64,000 nt of DNA, from contig JAITYX010000005.1 of NCBI GenBank assembly GCA_021018815.1, positions 8,031,501 through 8,095,500 of the forward strand, read 5' to 3'. The translations under genes and the position numbers were made by a program. Positions within the stretch are counted from its first letter, which is position 1. Every line of letters begins with the position of its first letter. The notes under the pieces were generated by a model. That model saw nothing but the letters and a program-made list of their open reading frames with translations. It had not been told where the DNA came from and ran no database searches. This DNA comes from Talinum fruticosum. Lineage: Eukaryota; Streptophyta; Magnoliopsida; Caryophyllales; Talinaceae. Shown here one piece after another: positions 13,334 through 25,149 of this stretch.

Positions 13334-16300
13334 GATAGTTTATTTTTTTAAAATAAAAAATTATTCTATACCTATATAAAGAGATTATACTCGAAACAGA
13401 TCATTCTTATTTAGTCATTTTCTTCAATTATTTTTTATAAAGGGGAAATAAAGACAGATTTTTTTGTCCATAAGAATTACAAAGAGGAATAATTTTAAAA
13501 GAAGTTTTGAATGATATTCATCTAATTTTTGAGGATATTGGATGTTATTAATTCAACTTTTAAAAGTAGCGCTAATAATCCAATATATCCATTGTTTTTA
13601 ATACATTATCGAGTTGATGTGATATTAAAGACTTGAAAAAAGAGATTTGACTTCAATTTTAAAAATCTGACGACTTCGCTGTTATGTAATCATGTCACTA
13701 AATTATTACCTAAATTTAATAACGCACGAAAAATAAAAATAGAATAAAAAATTAAAATAGTAAAGACTAATTTTTAAGGTTGAACTGATAGTGCCTAATA
13801 TCTTCAAAATTAAATTAATATTATCTAAAAATCTTCCTAAATAATAATAACGATAAGAATTTAACAACACTACTGTTGTGGACCATAGTCAAAAGTCAAA
13901 ATCATTTTTTGTGCCAAACACAAAATCAAAAGTTAATTTATTGAGTACTTTAGTCCAAACACGCGTCAATCACGTGCCTCGTGGCGGTGCGACATGATAG
14001 TGAATGGGAAGGGAGGGTAGGAGTGTTTTGGTTAGGAATGAATGGGATATCATATCAGTGTACTAAAAATCATTATAAATACTCACTTTCACAATACTTA
14101 TTTTCTTTTTGCTAAATTTTTAATATTATTAGGTTATACTATTTGTTATTCAAAAATATTAATTAATTTTATTTTTATAATAAATTAATATATTAAATTA
14201 TACTCTCTCCAGTTTCAAAATACGTGTCGTTTTAAAGTTATGAATGAATAACAAGAAAATATAAAATTTATAAAAAAATTTATGTTAAAAGACCAAGTTA
14301 CTCTTTATATTTTATTAAAAATGAAGAAAATTAATGAAAAAAAGAAGAGAAATAAAGCAATTAATAAGGATAAAATTGATAAATTAGTAATTAATATATC
14401 ATTGAAAATATAAAGTAATAATTATTATAAAATATAAAAAAATAATTAAAATGACATATTTTAAAATGGAGGGAGTATTATTTTCTTCTGCACGTCGTAC
14501 CTAGCCAATGATCTAATCATCAACCAAGAGTGCTCGAGCTATCTTTCTATTTTTAAAAGGTTGTGGGTCTATATATATCACGCGGGCATAAAAGGATGCT
14601 AAAGGATTTGTGGTAATGAATCAAAATTATGAAGACTGATGGGGATAAATGAGACATAATTTATTTTTATATTTTATTTTAATGCCCATATCTTATCCCT
14701 CTTTTTCTATCACCAAAATAACTTAATAATACAGAAATAATATCTCTAATTAGTTATCCCTTCTGCTTCGTAATAGCTTTATTTTTAGGCTACAAGGGAA
14801 TATAGAAAAATATATAACTCAAGTCAAAGTTTATGATAAAGACTATAAGGTGCTTCCAATTTTGATTTGAAATGAGGAAAGTAAATGAAAAAAAGACGAA
14901 AAATAATTAATAAGGATAAAATTGATTAACTAATCATTAATAATATCATTGGGATTATAAAGTAATAGAGGGATAGATATTAAAAAAAGCGATAGATATT
15001 ATGAAATAAAAAAATTTAGTTAACATAACATATATTTAAAACGGAAGAAATATAAAATCTTGTCAAATGTCGTTGAGTGTGCGTATGACTTAGTGTACTC
15101 ACGTTTTATTACGTACTAAACTTTCTAGACACTTACCTTGTACGTTGAATTTCTAATGTATGATTAGACCATGAATATGTTTTTGGTGTAAGATCTTCAT
15201 TATTACTATGTTATGTTATGATGCACATTAGAAATGCATATGACTACATAATTTTAGTTGTAAAAGTAAGGAATAAAAGTTATAGAAAAGGATAAGATGC
15301 ATGAAAATGTGGCCAAATGAAAGCTACTAAGTAGAATGAAGAAGAAATTAATTACCACAAGAACCCCATGTTGTATAAGAACAGGTTGCCTATTGTTTTG
15401 GCCACCCCCAAGACGACCATATGGTATTCTTTGCATACTAAGAATATATCCGTCTTCAGTTTTCACCTGAAATTATCACCACCAAAAATAAGGTCAGAGG
15501 ATTGCCCTAAAAAAAAAAAAAAAAAGGTTAGAGAATCCACAAAAGTAGAAGAAGTTTTTACAAAATACAAAAAATGTCAATTGAGAGTCCAACTAATAAG
15601 TCAATTCATGAATCATCATGACTTTGAAATTTTAAACTCAGTTTTTTTTTTTTTTAATTTTTCTTGCCAAATGTTGTTGAGTGCGTGTATGACTTAGTTT
15701 ACTCACGTTTTATTACGTACTAAACGTTTTATTGCGGTTTGATGATAATTTAGCCGATCAAATTGTAATGATCAATTTTTTTATTGGCTTGTCAACTATT
15801 ACATAGGGGTTAATTCCCTATTAAAATTTTATACCTTATTTAAAGTTTTACCTATTTTATATATCATGTTCAATATTTCACTTACTCTATCTCAACATAA
15901 GTACGAGTTTTACAACTTAATCATTTTACCTTCCTTAAATATCACTATATGTAAGGGTTGTTTGAAAAAATTTTTTAGAGGTAAACTATATGTAAGGTTT
16001 TGAACCTAAAATTTTTGAAGGGGAGTTGTCATCCAAGACATTTATCAAGGGAACTGCTAGATATTATTAAGTTCTCACAAAAGCATCTTTTGTCAACTGG
16101 AAGTGAATCAGGATTAATTTTTTTAAAAATATAATCATTTTTATATTTAAAAAAGTAAAAGTAAGACATGTCACCTTTTTTTGCTCACAAATTATTGACA
16201 TGTCTTATTTGTAAAAAAAAAAAATCTTTTGTGAGCACGAAAACGAATTAGATTAACTTGACCTTAAAATTTTTAATGTCATAAAAATATACTTCTAATA

Positions 16301-17333
16301 TTTATATTATCTACATCCAATTTTTCTAATTTCTTTCACATTATTGGAATATAAAAACTTTGAAATATGAACATTTTCCCTCTTACACCTGTCCTTGGAA
16401 AAAATATATATTATACCATAATTTCTAGTTCTATAGACCCATGTTATCTTATAGGATTATTTTGTTTTAATTTTTAAAATTCACCCTTATATTTATGATA
16501 TTTTTTTCATTAAAAAAGTATATGCTTTCTTTCAAAAATATGTCATATTATTAAATTTTTAATCTTAAATTAATGGTAAAAATAAAAGTAACCGTGGTTT
16601 CAAAACGTAGCTGATTTTCAAATCTTCATCTTGTTTCCTTTTTCTAGCAAGATAATCGTGCTTCCTAATTAGTAATGCAACATCCAAGTGTTTGGATATT
16701 TTTGGCAATCGGATCCCTTTCTTTCCGTTTCTTTCTCCTTTCGTATTTCCCCTTCACTCTCCATTTGCCATTTTCCCATCCCTCACTTTTTCTTCATTAG
16801 TCATTGATTCGATTGTTTCTCTTCTCCTATCTTCTCTTCATTTTTCATGTTTGCACACTCATTTTCTTACACCTTTTCAACCTTATGTTTCCTCCCAAAA
16901 TCAAACTATTTAAATTTTATCAGTTGAATAAACCGACACCCATTATATAAATAATCATATATATTATTACCTATTATGCAATTATTTAGTTTTATATTTC
17001 GATCAAAAAATTATTTAATTATATATATAATATTATATTATTTTATATTAAAATAAGTATGTATACTTAATAAAACCTCCATATATTTATATAAGAAAGT
17101 GAAAAACCACGACAGCCTACCTCATACTCTTGGCACTTGTAACCAAGGGGTGTAATAGAAGCCGCACATATGCCACCTTGTAGGGGCGGTAGGGAAGGGT
17201 CGAATATCCCGAAGAACCCGCGACTCGAACCTACGACAAGTCGAGGAAGGCGTCCATGGACCGCCGCCATTGCTGTGAGGAGACAGAGGCTTAACAAAGC
17301 AACCTTGTAACGGAGGCCATGGAATAAAGCCAT
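7353..17333 (-). CDS. LIP2: Triacylglycerol lipase 2-like (acid lipase, alpha/beta hydrolase); nine exons with a frameshift in exon 8
   Basis: Exons in transcript order: 17121-17333, 15356-15466, 10842-10982, 10319-10429, 9438-9581, 9142-9182, 8963-9042, 8749-8843 and 7353-7681. The product (about 421 residues) hydrolyses ester bonds of acylglycerols. It starts with a signal peptide (MALFHGL...LLTAMAAVHG), so it enters the secretory path. Exons 1-2 form the lipase-associated segment (GYKCQEYEV, DGYILSMQRIP). LIQHG contributes the oxyanion hole. NGFDVWIANTRGTRFSR in exon 3 is diagnostic. The nucleophile elbow GHSLG spans exons 4-5. The catalytic Asp lies in GGKDALSD and the His in YAHADF, both in exon 9. 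Exon 8 is 95 bases where the phases need 96: the frame changes at the A6 run 8802-8807 (T6 in the transcript), between GKNCCLN and FLQNEPQSTSTKN. The 4.4-kb second intron carries MITEs and microsatellites. The symbol follows the closest plant subfamily and is tentative. Confidence 0.88.
10522..10659. repeat. MITE-like inverted repeat in a lipase intron
   Basis: TAATTTAGTACCCTA at 10522-10536 is matched, inverted with one mismatch, by 10645-10659. The spacing and AT-rich interior suit a small non-autonomous DNA element. No clear target duplication was found. Confidence 0.4.
12184..12372 (+). repeat. 10-12-bp minisatellite (gtttatgttc family) in a lipase intron
   Basis: Repeated variants of gttcgtttat / gttcttttat / gtttatgttc fill this stretch. 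The same family appears on the opposite strand at 63529-63775. A related flank (ttatatgaaaaataaaatt here, cttttcatgtaacttcgaa there) adjoins both copies. Confidence 0.7.
13261..13327. repeat. (TA)n microsatellite
   Basis: About 33 uninterrupted TA units in the long second intron of the lipase gene. Confidence 0.95.
14203..14475. mobile_element. Stowaway-type MITE
   Basis: The left end CTCTCTCCAGTTTCAAAATA and the right end (read inverted) CTCCCTCCATTTTAAAATAT are Stowaway termini. Both are flanked by the dinucleotide TA (14201-14202 and 14476-14477), the target duplication of Tc1/mariner-derived MITEs. Length 273 bases, AT-rich, no coding capacity. It sits in the lipase intron. Confidence 0.85.
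14757..15050. mobile_element. Second, degenerate Stowaway MITE of the same family
   Basis: The left end TCCCTTCTGCTTCGTAATAG follows TA at 14755-14756 and the right end ttaaaacggaagaaa precedes TA at 15051. The interior shares long stretches with the neighbouring MITE, for example aattaataaggataaaatt. It is older or more diverged than the copy at 14203. Confidence 0.7.
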
Positions 17334-17421
17334 GGTTTCTGCGGTGACTTTGTTTTTCTCCCCTTAACTTATGGGTTATGTGGAGAGGGAAGGCCAAGGC
17401 CTACAGGAGTGAGTGGCATCC

Positions 17422-17429
17422 TTTATATA
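17422..17429 (-). promoter_or_regulatory. TATA box of the lipase gene
   Basis: TATATAAA on the minus strand, about 90 bases upstream of the lipase start codon. This would give a 5' UTR of roughly 60 bases, normal for a plant gene. Confidence 0.6.
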
Positions 17430-18259
17430 CAGGGGAACTAAGGAGATAAAATCACAAAAAAAAAAAAAAATTGTTTTGTGTTTGGGAAGAGATAATATAA
17501 TAAAGCAATGTGAAAGGCACTAGAAAATTTCTCGAGTGGGGTCAGGGTACTCAGGAATGAGTGGCCAACTGTGTAGCTTTTTGAGCCACTGCCACTGGCG
17601 TGGTTTCCACATATCAAGGGATCCCTCTGTGACCTTTTTATATATGATGTTATTAGGCTTTTTTTTAAAAAAAAAAGGTTGGTCCAATTTTATATAATTT
17701 TTTAAGAAGTAAATTTGTTTTTTTCAATAATTATGTTATTTTTATCAATTTTATAACAGCACATTTGAAATTTTGATCAATTTTACTTAGAACAAGAGCG
17801 GATAGATTTTAAATTTAAATGTAACGTAGAGATCGATATATGTGAAATTTAAATCTATATTTTTGATAATAGTTCCTAAAAATTTTTACCAACTAAACTA
17901 ATCGACTCCTAAATACTTTTTATAAAAAATGAGGGCACATTTGGAAGGTTGAAAGATGAAAAATGTAAGAAGTGACAAGGTACGAGACCTAATTAGGAGA
18001 AGTTCAAAAATAAAACTAATTTTGTGCAAGCATAAGCTTGCTTAAATACAAGTATAGGAGTATATATAAGTCTCTAACCATATCAATAAATACAACATAG
18101 TATTTTTTATAAATATTATAAATAAATAACACACAACACAAGCATAAGAATCTTTAATGCCAATCTTAATATAAATGTCTAGATTTAAAATATAGCAAAA
18201 GTTTAATAGTATAGAATATTTATGCATTACTCATGATTTACACTAGAAGGACAATCGCA

Positions 18260-18303
<44 letters not shown>

Positions 18304-18478
18304 TTGATCTCTATTTAAGTTTTCATTTTCTTAATGAGAAATCAAAACCCCTAAATTTTATTAACCCACAAACCAACATGGTTAAGCCACATAAGTGCTG
18401 CCCAAGGACAGGATATTTGTAGTAGAGAATTTTATTAAGCCACATAAGTTCCTAACGTTATTTGGTGACCAAGTAATC
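17430..18478. other. Intergenic sequence upstream of the lipase gene
   Basis: Poly-A runs, AT-rich DNA and a (TA)n microsatellite at 18263-18301. No gene or RNA recognised. A transposon cluster starts at its right border. Confidence 0.5.
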
Positions 18479-19107
18479 GATGTGACTTTTATTACGGGTT
18501 TTTTACGATGGTTAAAATAAAAACGATCCTAAAAAATGAGGTTGTGTCATTTTTGTAAATAAATGGTCTTTTATTACACCTATTACTACGGTTATTTTAT
18601 TGAACCGCAGTACTAGGTCAACCTGTAGATTTTTACTACGGTTCAATGAAAAAACCATAGTAATAGGTCCTCTATTATTATGATTCTTTCATTGAACCGT
18701 AGTAAAAAGTCTGTCGAAAAAATCTAAAATGAGAACTACTCGCTGCCTACCCCGGTTTCACAAATTGCTCTGTAGTCTCACTTTTACTCTCCCTCTCCAG
18801 TTGCTCTTGTCTCGCTTAGTCTCTGCTTGGTCTCATCACTGTCGTCGCCGGTCTCACTCTCCTTGCTGTCGTCGCCGGTGTCGCTCTCCTCACTCGTTGT
18901 CGATATGTCGCTGTTGCTGCTCTCGCTCTCGCCTCTCGTTGTTGTTGCTGCTCCAGCCTCTTGCTCACTCTTGCCATTGTCATCGTTCTTCCGAGTATGA
19001 TTCTCTTTCACTTTCTTATTTTTTGCTTTAAGTTATTTGCAAAATAGCTTAGTTGAATGTATTTGCGGTGCTAGTTGAATGTTGGGAATGTGGGTAATAT
19101 TTGTTTA

Positions 19108-22100
19108 CACTACTACAAGAACCACTTTTTACTACGATTTCGAAAGGCCTTTGACTATGGTTATCGGGCATCGTGTATGTGGGCATAATCGTAGATGAAC
19201 ATCTTTTAACTACAGTTTAAAATCGTAGTGAAAGACCATTTATTACTACGGTTCGGAGAAACAACAGTAGTAATAGCTATATCTATTAGTACGGTTCTTT
19301 CTCCGGAACCATAGTAATAGCTACAATAAAAAAAGAAAAAAATAAAGCTCCTCCATATCTGAAATTTTGAGATCTGAAAGAGCTCTAAAATTTTGAGATC
19401 TAAAACTAAAACTTGAGGAAGCGAGTGAAGAAAAATAAGTCAGATCTAAAAAACTAAACGAATACGGATGAAGTTATATCAAATAAAGAAACATCCATCA
19501 ATGACTATGCATGATGAAAGCAAACATTTAGCCAAAAAAATCATATATGTATAAAAAATCAAGCTTTCTCTTCTTCATCCTTTTGTCAAACAGTTAGCAC
19601 AAAACATCCATTACTGCTTTTAATCCTCCTCTTTTTCTTCTTCTTCATCCTTTTGTCAAACCAACGAAACCAAATTCAATTTAATTTGTAGACCATTTTC
19701 GTGCGAGTCTCCGAAGAAACTCACGGAAGAAGGAAATCAAATAATTATCTCTACCTCCTCTAGGATTTTCATTACTCTAAGTTTGAAGAGATCTCTGCTT
19801 CATTCTTTATTTTCTTTCTTCTCCTTCATCTGGAGATTACAACGGTAGTCCTTGAGGGAGCACTTTTTCCGAGGCTCTTCAGAACCGCTGCCACTGGCTT
19901 CTAACCACAAGTAGGTGGCTCAAGATCCACCATCGTGAAGCCACTAGAGTAGGTTGTTGTGCTGGTGGTCGTGGTGGTGGTGTTGCAGCTTCGACCACAA
20001 CAAGTGTATCCCAATTTGGAGGGCCTTCCATGCTTGATTTCAAGAGAGAGAGAGAGATAACACTGAGCCTCCTCTCCTCCCCAAGTTCAAGGCTCGGATT
20101 CCATGGATTCTCTCTTTGCCCTGCACCATTCAATTGTTAACGAGAAAGAGAAAGGGGGAGATTTTAGGGCGAAGAATGGAAGCGACTAGATTTCCATTTT
20201 TGATTGATTTCTGAGTTAGAGTCGAGTGAAAATAGGGGAGAGAGGGAGAGAGAGAAAATAACGAGGAAGGAGGATGAGGAGGAGACAGAGTGTAACACCC
20301 CAAAACCCACCCGAGGAGTATTACATCGCCATAATTCCTCAAAAGGAACTCCCGAGGCTACTTAAAGTGTCGATTTGGTTTTCTAATTCCAATTTAAAAG
20401 TAATAAAGGTAATTTCCATTTTAGTTTGAAATTTTCTAAAAATTTCGGCGGAGTTTCGTTTGTAATATGGCCTATCCCCTAAGTTTAAAGCTTTAAAATC
20501 CTGCATAAAAACCACAATATAACTCAACGAGCTACGCGCTCGGAGTACACAACTCAACGCCCACACGTCCGAGTCCAACCAATATGCATTAAGACTTAAA
20601 AGAATCTAAATGGTTCATGATACGGTTAATACAAACTATATGAACTTAGTTATAAGCTACAACACTTAGGAATATATGGAATGCACGTCAGCAACTTTAG
20701 TCGAGTCAGCAAATAGCAAACAACATGCAGGAGTCCAGAATACGCTAAAGCTCAAGGCACACCTTCGGAGAGAGTACCTACAACTGGGGAGAGGGATATG
20801 TGGGGGTGAGCATCAATCTTCTCAGTGGGAAAATCTTACACTCTTAAAACGGAAATTCTTTACACATACTAATGATAATAATGAGATTGGTAAAAGTAAA
20901 ATGATGTAATACAAATCTAGATACTTTTCAATGAAATCTCCTGAAATCCCTTACGTCTTAAAGATCATAATATTTCAATCATTTAAAAGCACGATTTATA
21001 ATCGTTAACAACTCCTTTGGAATTGAATCAACTTTAAACAAGGTGGTGCAAACACCTACAGCTTTCTTTCAAACACTTTTAGTTAGAAACTGAATATCTT
21101 TCTAGGGAAAGCCCCTACAGCTTATCATTATAACATTTCAATCTTTAAAACAAAGTTTCAAAATCATTAACAGCGCATTAGATCTGAATCAAAATTCTAG
21201 GCTCTATGGACTCAAACAAGCACTTCATAGTTTCTCCGGGGCGCGACCCCTAATAAAGGCTCCCGGGACCTATCTCTATGAGTTTCCGATCGGGCATCTT
21301 GATACACCAGGACCCCTGTTAGAACCCTCCCCTTGAAGTTTCTAGTCGGGCATCCCCGTAGGTGGGTACCCTGGTTAGAACCCTTCCTTAGGCATCCTCA
21401 TAGGTGAGGACCTCGCTGTGCTAAATGATACTAGCCCACTTGATTCAAACCAATATAAGCACATTTATGATGCTGCTTTAGACATAATTGTCAAATCAGT
21501 TTAACACACTAGAAGGCATAACACCACGTGCCACCCCTCCAAATTCAGTTTTCTCAATCTGTTTCACTTCTTTAGAATACATTCACGTTTGAAAGATAGT
21601 TATCAAGAAATCATATTCAAGGATCATAGAACTCCTTTCAAAACTAACTTTTTGAGCATTATTTAGGATCAAGTTACTTCACGCATCAAGCATCTCTATA
21701 TTACGATTTAACATTCCAAGCTAGCACATTAACTCAAAGATTCACTCAAGTATTTAGCATTTACTCATATTCAACTATATCCTACTCAAGCAAGAGTCTC
21801 TTATTGCTATATACCTAATTCTCGTCTCACTCTGTTTTTGAAAGCCACAATCGACTAACATAGATACATACTCACTTGAAACTCTAAATTTCCGATCCTT
21901 TTCTATACTCCAACGTTCATTTTTCCTTAACTCACTTCATTTTCAGGCACAACGAACTCAGGAACTAACACCTCCGAGCCACAATAAACACAAGTAGTTA
22001 CCATTTAACTTAAAGGTCCCAACTCCTCACAAATTGCCACCTTTGCCTCAAATTCTCATATTATGTCTCCATATTACTAATCAAATCTTTCCCGCCCATA

Positions 22101-23978
22101 CTCAGCCATATAATTCTTAATTTAACTGCACCACTCAAATTCCTTTAGCTTTGCTTATCTTCAAGTTTAGTTCAATCTCAAGGATTTAGATAAGTTTTAA
22201 ACTTAGTTTAACCTACCAATCACCTGCTCTCCACTTCCCTACCTCAATTGTGCATTAATCAATATGAACTCATACTCCCCCTTTATACTCCAAATTATTG
22301 TTTCTCAATATTAATAATCAATTCTCAATGCCGAAAATTCAAGGAATCCCTAAGGGTTCAGTATGAAACATTAGCTCCCAATTCATGCCTAGAATTTCAA
22401 TTCCTTCATCCTTAATTTCTAACTGAAATCTCTATATCACGCATTAGAGCTTAACAACTAATCCCATCAGAATTTCTAGGTTCTCAAATCTACCTAATAA
22501 ACTCAATCAGATTCTCTCATGTCCTAATTAAGCCCTAACTACTTCCTAAATTCATTCTATAGCACAAATATTCAATATTCACAATAAAATTCAATTGTTT
22601 CGAAATTACTATTAACTTTAGAGTATAAGACCACCCACCTCAAATTCTAGGGTTTGAAGATGGCAAATTGAATTGCTTGTTGCCCCCTTCTGCTCTCACT
22701 CGCGTTCAGGTCCATGTCTCCCGGTTTCCAACCTCTCGAGTTCTCTCCCTCGCCTTGCTTTGCTCCTCTCGGTCTCGTCCTGCCTGTGGTACTTCCTTTC
22801 CGGTTCTCACTCATCTGCCGTTTACCCCCTGCTCACCGATCATCGTTCCTCTTCCCCGTTCCTCTTCTCGGCGGTCTCTAGCCCTCGACCTCTCGCCCTA
22901 TCTCTGATTCTCACTTTCCCTCTCTGCTTCTACTGCTCTCGTACTCACTACTGCTATCTGCTCTCCTTCTTTAGTCTTTCATTCTCACTCGTTGGCGCTT
23001 TCTTGCTCATTGACGGCCGTTCTTGCCACCCCAGCGGGCCTCTTCTTTCTTCGCTGCTTTCCCTCTCTTGTTTCCTTGCTTTCTCTATTTCTCCTCTCCT
23101 CTCTCTCATTCCCTTTTGGCTTCCCCTCTGTTTGTTTCCCCGAGTCCCTTTTTCCCCTCTCTTCATTTCGCTCTTTTTGCCTCTATAGTGGCCTCATTAC
23201 AAGATGCCAAGCAAATCCTCCCTTACACTAATCACTTGAAATCCCCCCTTTTTTGGACACTTAATTTCCCCTTTTTATTCCTCTTTTTCCCTTTTTTGTT
23301 AAGCATTATTTAGATTAAACCCAAATAAGTAGCATAAGCGGTCTCAAGTTTTTGTTTTTCCAGCTAGTCCGACGCGAAAAATTAAGAGGAATGAATTAAT
23401 ATATTTCACTAATTATAGTCACGCAAAATAATAATAATTCTCTTAAATAAATTTACGAATATATATATACACGTATATAATTTAGTTATTCGACCTACTT
23501 TATTTAATTAAAACTAATTAATTAATTTAACTCATATAACTATCTCAAATAAAATTACGGGTATTACAGAGAGAGAGAGAGAGAGAGAGAAGAGGCCGGA
23601 TCTAAAGTTAGGAGAGAGAAAGCAAATTAGAGTTTTTGAAGTTAGCAACAACTTTTTATTACGATTCAAGGAGAGAACCGTAGTAATAGATAATACCTAT
23701 TACTACGGTTCTTCATCGAACCATAGTAAAAAGTCTAACAAACTTTTAACTATAGTTCAATGAAAGAACTAAAACACCTATTACTATGGTTCTTCCAAGT
23801 GAACCGTAGTAAAAAGTCAATGACCTAATCTATTATTACAGTTTAATTAAAGAACCGTAATAATAGGTGTAATAAAAGAACGCTTATTTACGAAATTATC
23901 ACTGCCTCATTTTTGAGGACGTTTTTTATTTTTAATCATCGCAAAACGCCCGTAATAAAAGTCATATTTGTAGTAGTG
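19108..23978 (-). mobile_element. Nested non-autonomous CACTA element with TTA target duplication
   Basis: The left terminus CACTACTACAAGAACCACTT (B end) and the right terminus, inverted, CACTACTACAAATATGACTT (A end) are flanked by TTA on both sides (19105-19107, 23979-23981). Subterminal tactacggtt-type repeats lie inside each end. The element is cut by the solo-LTR-like insertion 20291-23568. Without it the CACTA element would be about 1.59 kb, close to the 1559 bases of the copy at 56502. It is inverted relative to the surrounding larger CACTA element. The GA-rich stretch near 23569-23591 is the A-side leader region. Confidence 0.85.
20291..23568 (+). mobile_element. Solo-LTR-like insertion (Ty3/gypsy-type ends) inside the CACTA element
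   Basis: Starts TGTAACACCCCAAAACCCAC and ends ATTACGGGTATTACA, the TG...CA ends with TGTAACACCC start common in plant gypsy-type LTRs. No second LTR, primer site or polyprotein is present, so a solo LTR left by recombination is the simplest reading. The flanks are CAGAG on the left and GAGAG on the right, a 4/5 match in a GA-rich target. The proline/serine-rich open frames at 22.67-23.31 kb lie in CT-rich LTR sequence and are not credible genes. Confidence 0.65.
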
Positions 23979-24019
23979 TTAGTTTGTGAAGTTGGAAATT
24001 CTTAAAATGTTTGATATTT

Positions 24020-24300
24020 TGACAAATGGGTTTAGAGGTTTAGGATTTAGTAATTTAGTGAAATGGAATGATAGTTAGGGTTTATGATTTATATGGTTAG
24101 GTAAATCAAAAGAGTTATGGCATAAGATTTATGGTTTAGGTAAATCGAAAGAGTTATAACATATGGTTTAGGGTTTACAGAAATGGAAATATTTATGGTC
24201 AAGGGTTTGGGGAAATGGAAAAATTTGTGGTTTATTAAGGTTAAGGAAAATGGAAAGATTTATGGTTTAGGGTTTAGGGATGAAATGGAATAATATTTCA
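24020..24300. repeat. Degenerate tandem repeat (atttatggtttaggg...aaatggaaa)
   Basis: About six diverged 40-45-base units built on gattt/atggtttaggg and gaaatggaaa. Short TTTAGGG doublets occur, but they are too few for an interstitial telomere tract. Confidence 0.55.
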
Positions 24301-24439
24301 TATAAATTGTACGTAAGTGGAAATATTTTTGGATATAGAGCTATTCTTAAAAACTTCTCATAAAGATAAATTTGTCTTCAAATTTATTTATTTTTGTGAT
24401 GTGATGTTGGGGTGGACTCATTTATCCAATTATCAAAAT

Positions 24440-25075
24440 TTTTTGTTTCCTTTTTGGTTGCAATGTTGTTGTATTATACATAATTGTAAACTAGAGTACA
24501 TGATTTTTTTGAAGTTTACGTAATGCATAGGACAATGAATATGAATAAAATGTCAAGGCCTCCCTTGAATTTGCTTTAATGACCCAAGACATAACAGGAA
24601 CTATAACTATAGTTCCCGTGATCATTGTTTTATTTAACAATGAGACCAGATTCACAAGGAAAAACATGGAGTCTATTTGCAATGTGGGTCGGTCCACAAA
24701 GAAAGGGAAGAAGGGTAAAGGGCTCAGTGTAGAAGAAGGTGATAAACAATAAAGAATTATTACTTGTTTTGTCATTGTTTATCACCTTTTTCTCCTATGA
24801 ATCCTTTACCCCCTCTTCCCTTTTTTATGGACCGACCAACGCTACAGATATACTTTATGTTTTGCCTTCTGAACCTGACCTCATTGTTGAAGACAACAAG
24901 GGTGGGAACTCCAGCTTCTGTTATGTCTTTGGTTGTTAAAGCAAATTAAAGTGTGGCCTCGATATTTTTATTCATATTCATTGTCGTATGTATTATGTAA
25001 ACTTGAAAAAAAATCATATCTAGTTTATGTTAATGTATAATACATCAAAATTGCAACAAAAAGGAAACCCGAAAA
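24440..25075. repeat. Long inverted repeat, potential hairpin-RNA locus
   Basis: About 310 bases at 24440-24750 recur inverted at about 24774-25075, with a 23-base centre (24751-24773). Matching blocks include aaggtgataaacaat, gtcggtcca, aagacataacag, gacaatgaatatgaataaaa, tttacgtaatgcat (variant) and tttcctttttg/gttgcaa. Both arms encode a similar short frame ending GEKGDKQ or VEEGDKQ after a VGRS(T/I)KKG motif, so the arms derive from a once-coding sequence. It lies in the outer CACTA element between the two nested copies. A transcript across it would fold into one long duplex. Whether it is transcribed cannot be told from sequence. Confidence 0.75.
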
Positions 25076-25149
25076 TATATATATATATATATATATACCT
25101 AAACCCCCTCTTAAACACCAAATAGAGGGAAAAAGGCTATATGTCTATT

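Noticed and set aside
16074..16241. Inverted ctcacaaaag/cttttgtgag pair in the first lipase intron as a MITE
   Set aside because: Arms of only ten bases and no target duplication; too weak to call.
22668..23313. Several long serine/leucine-rich frames
   Set aside because: They arise from CT-rich repeats within the LTR-like insertion in several overlapping frames, which is composition and not coding.
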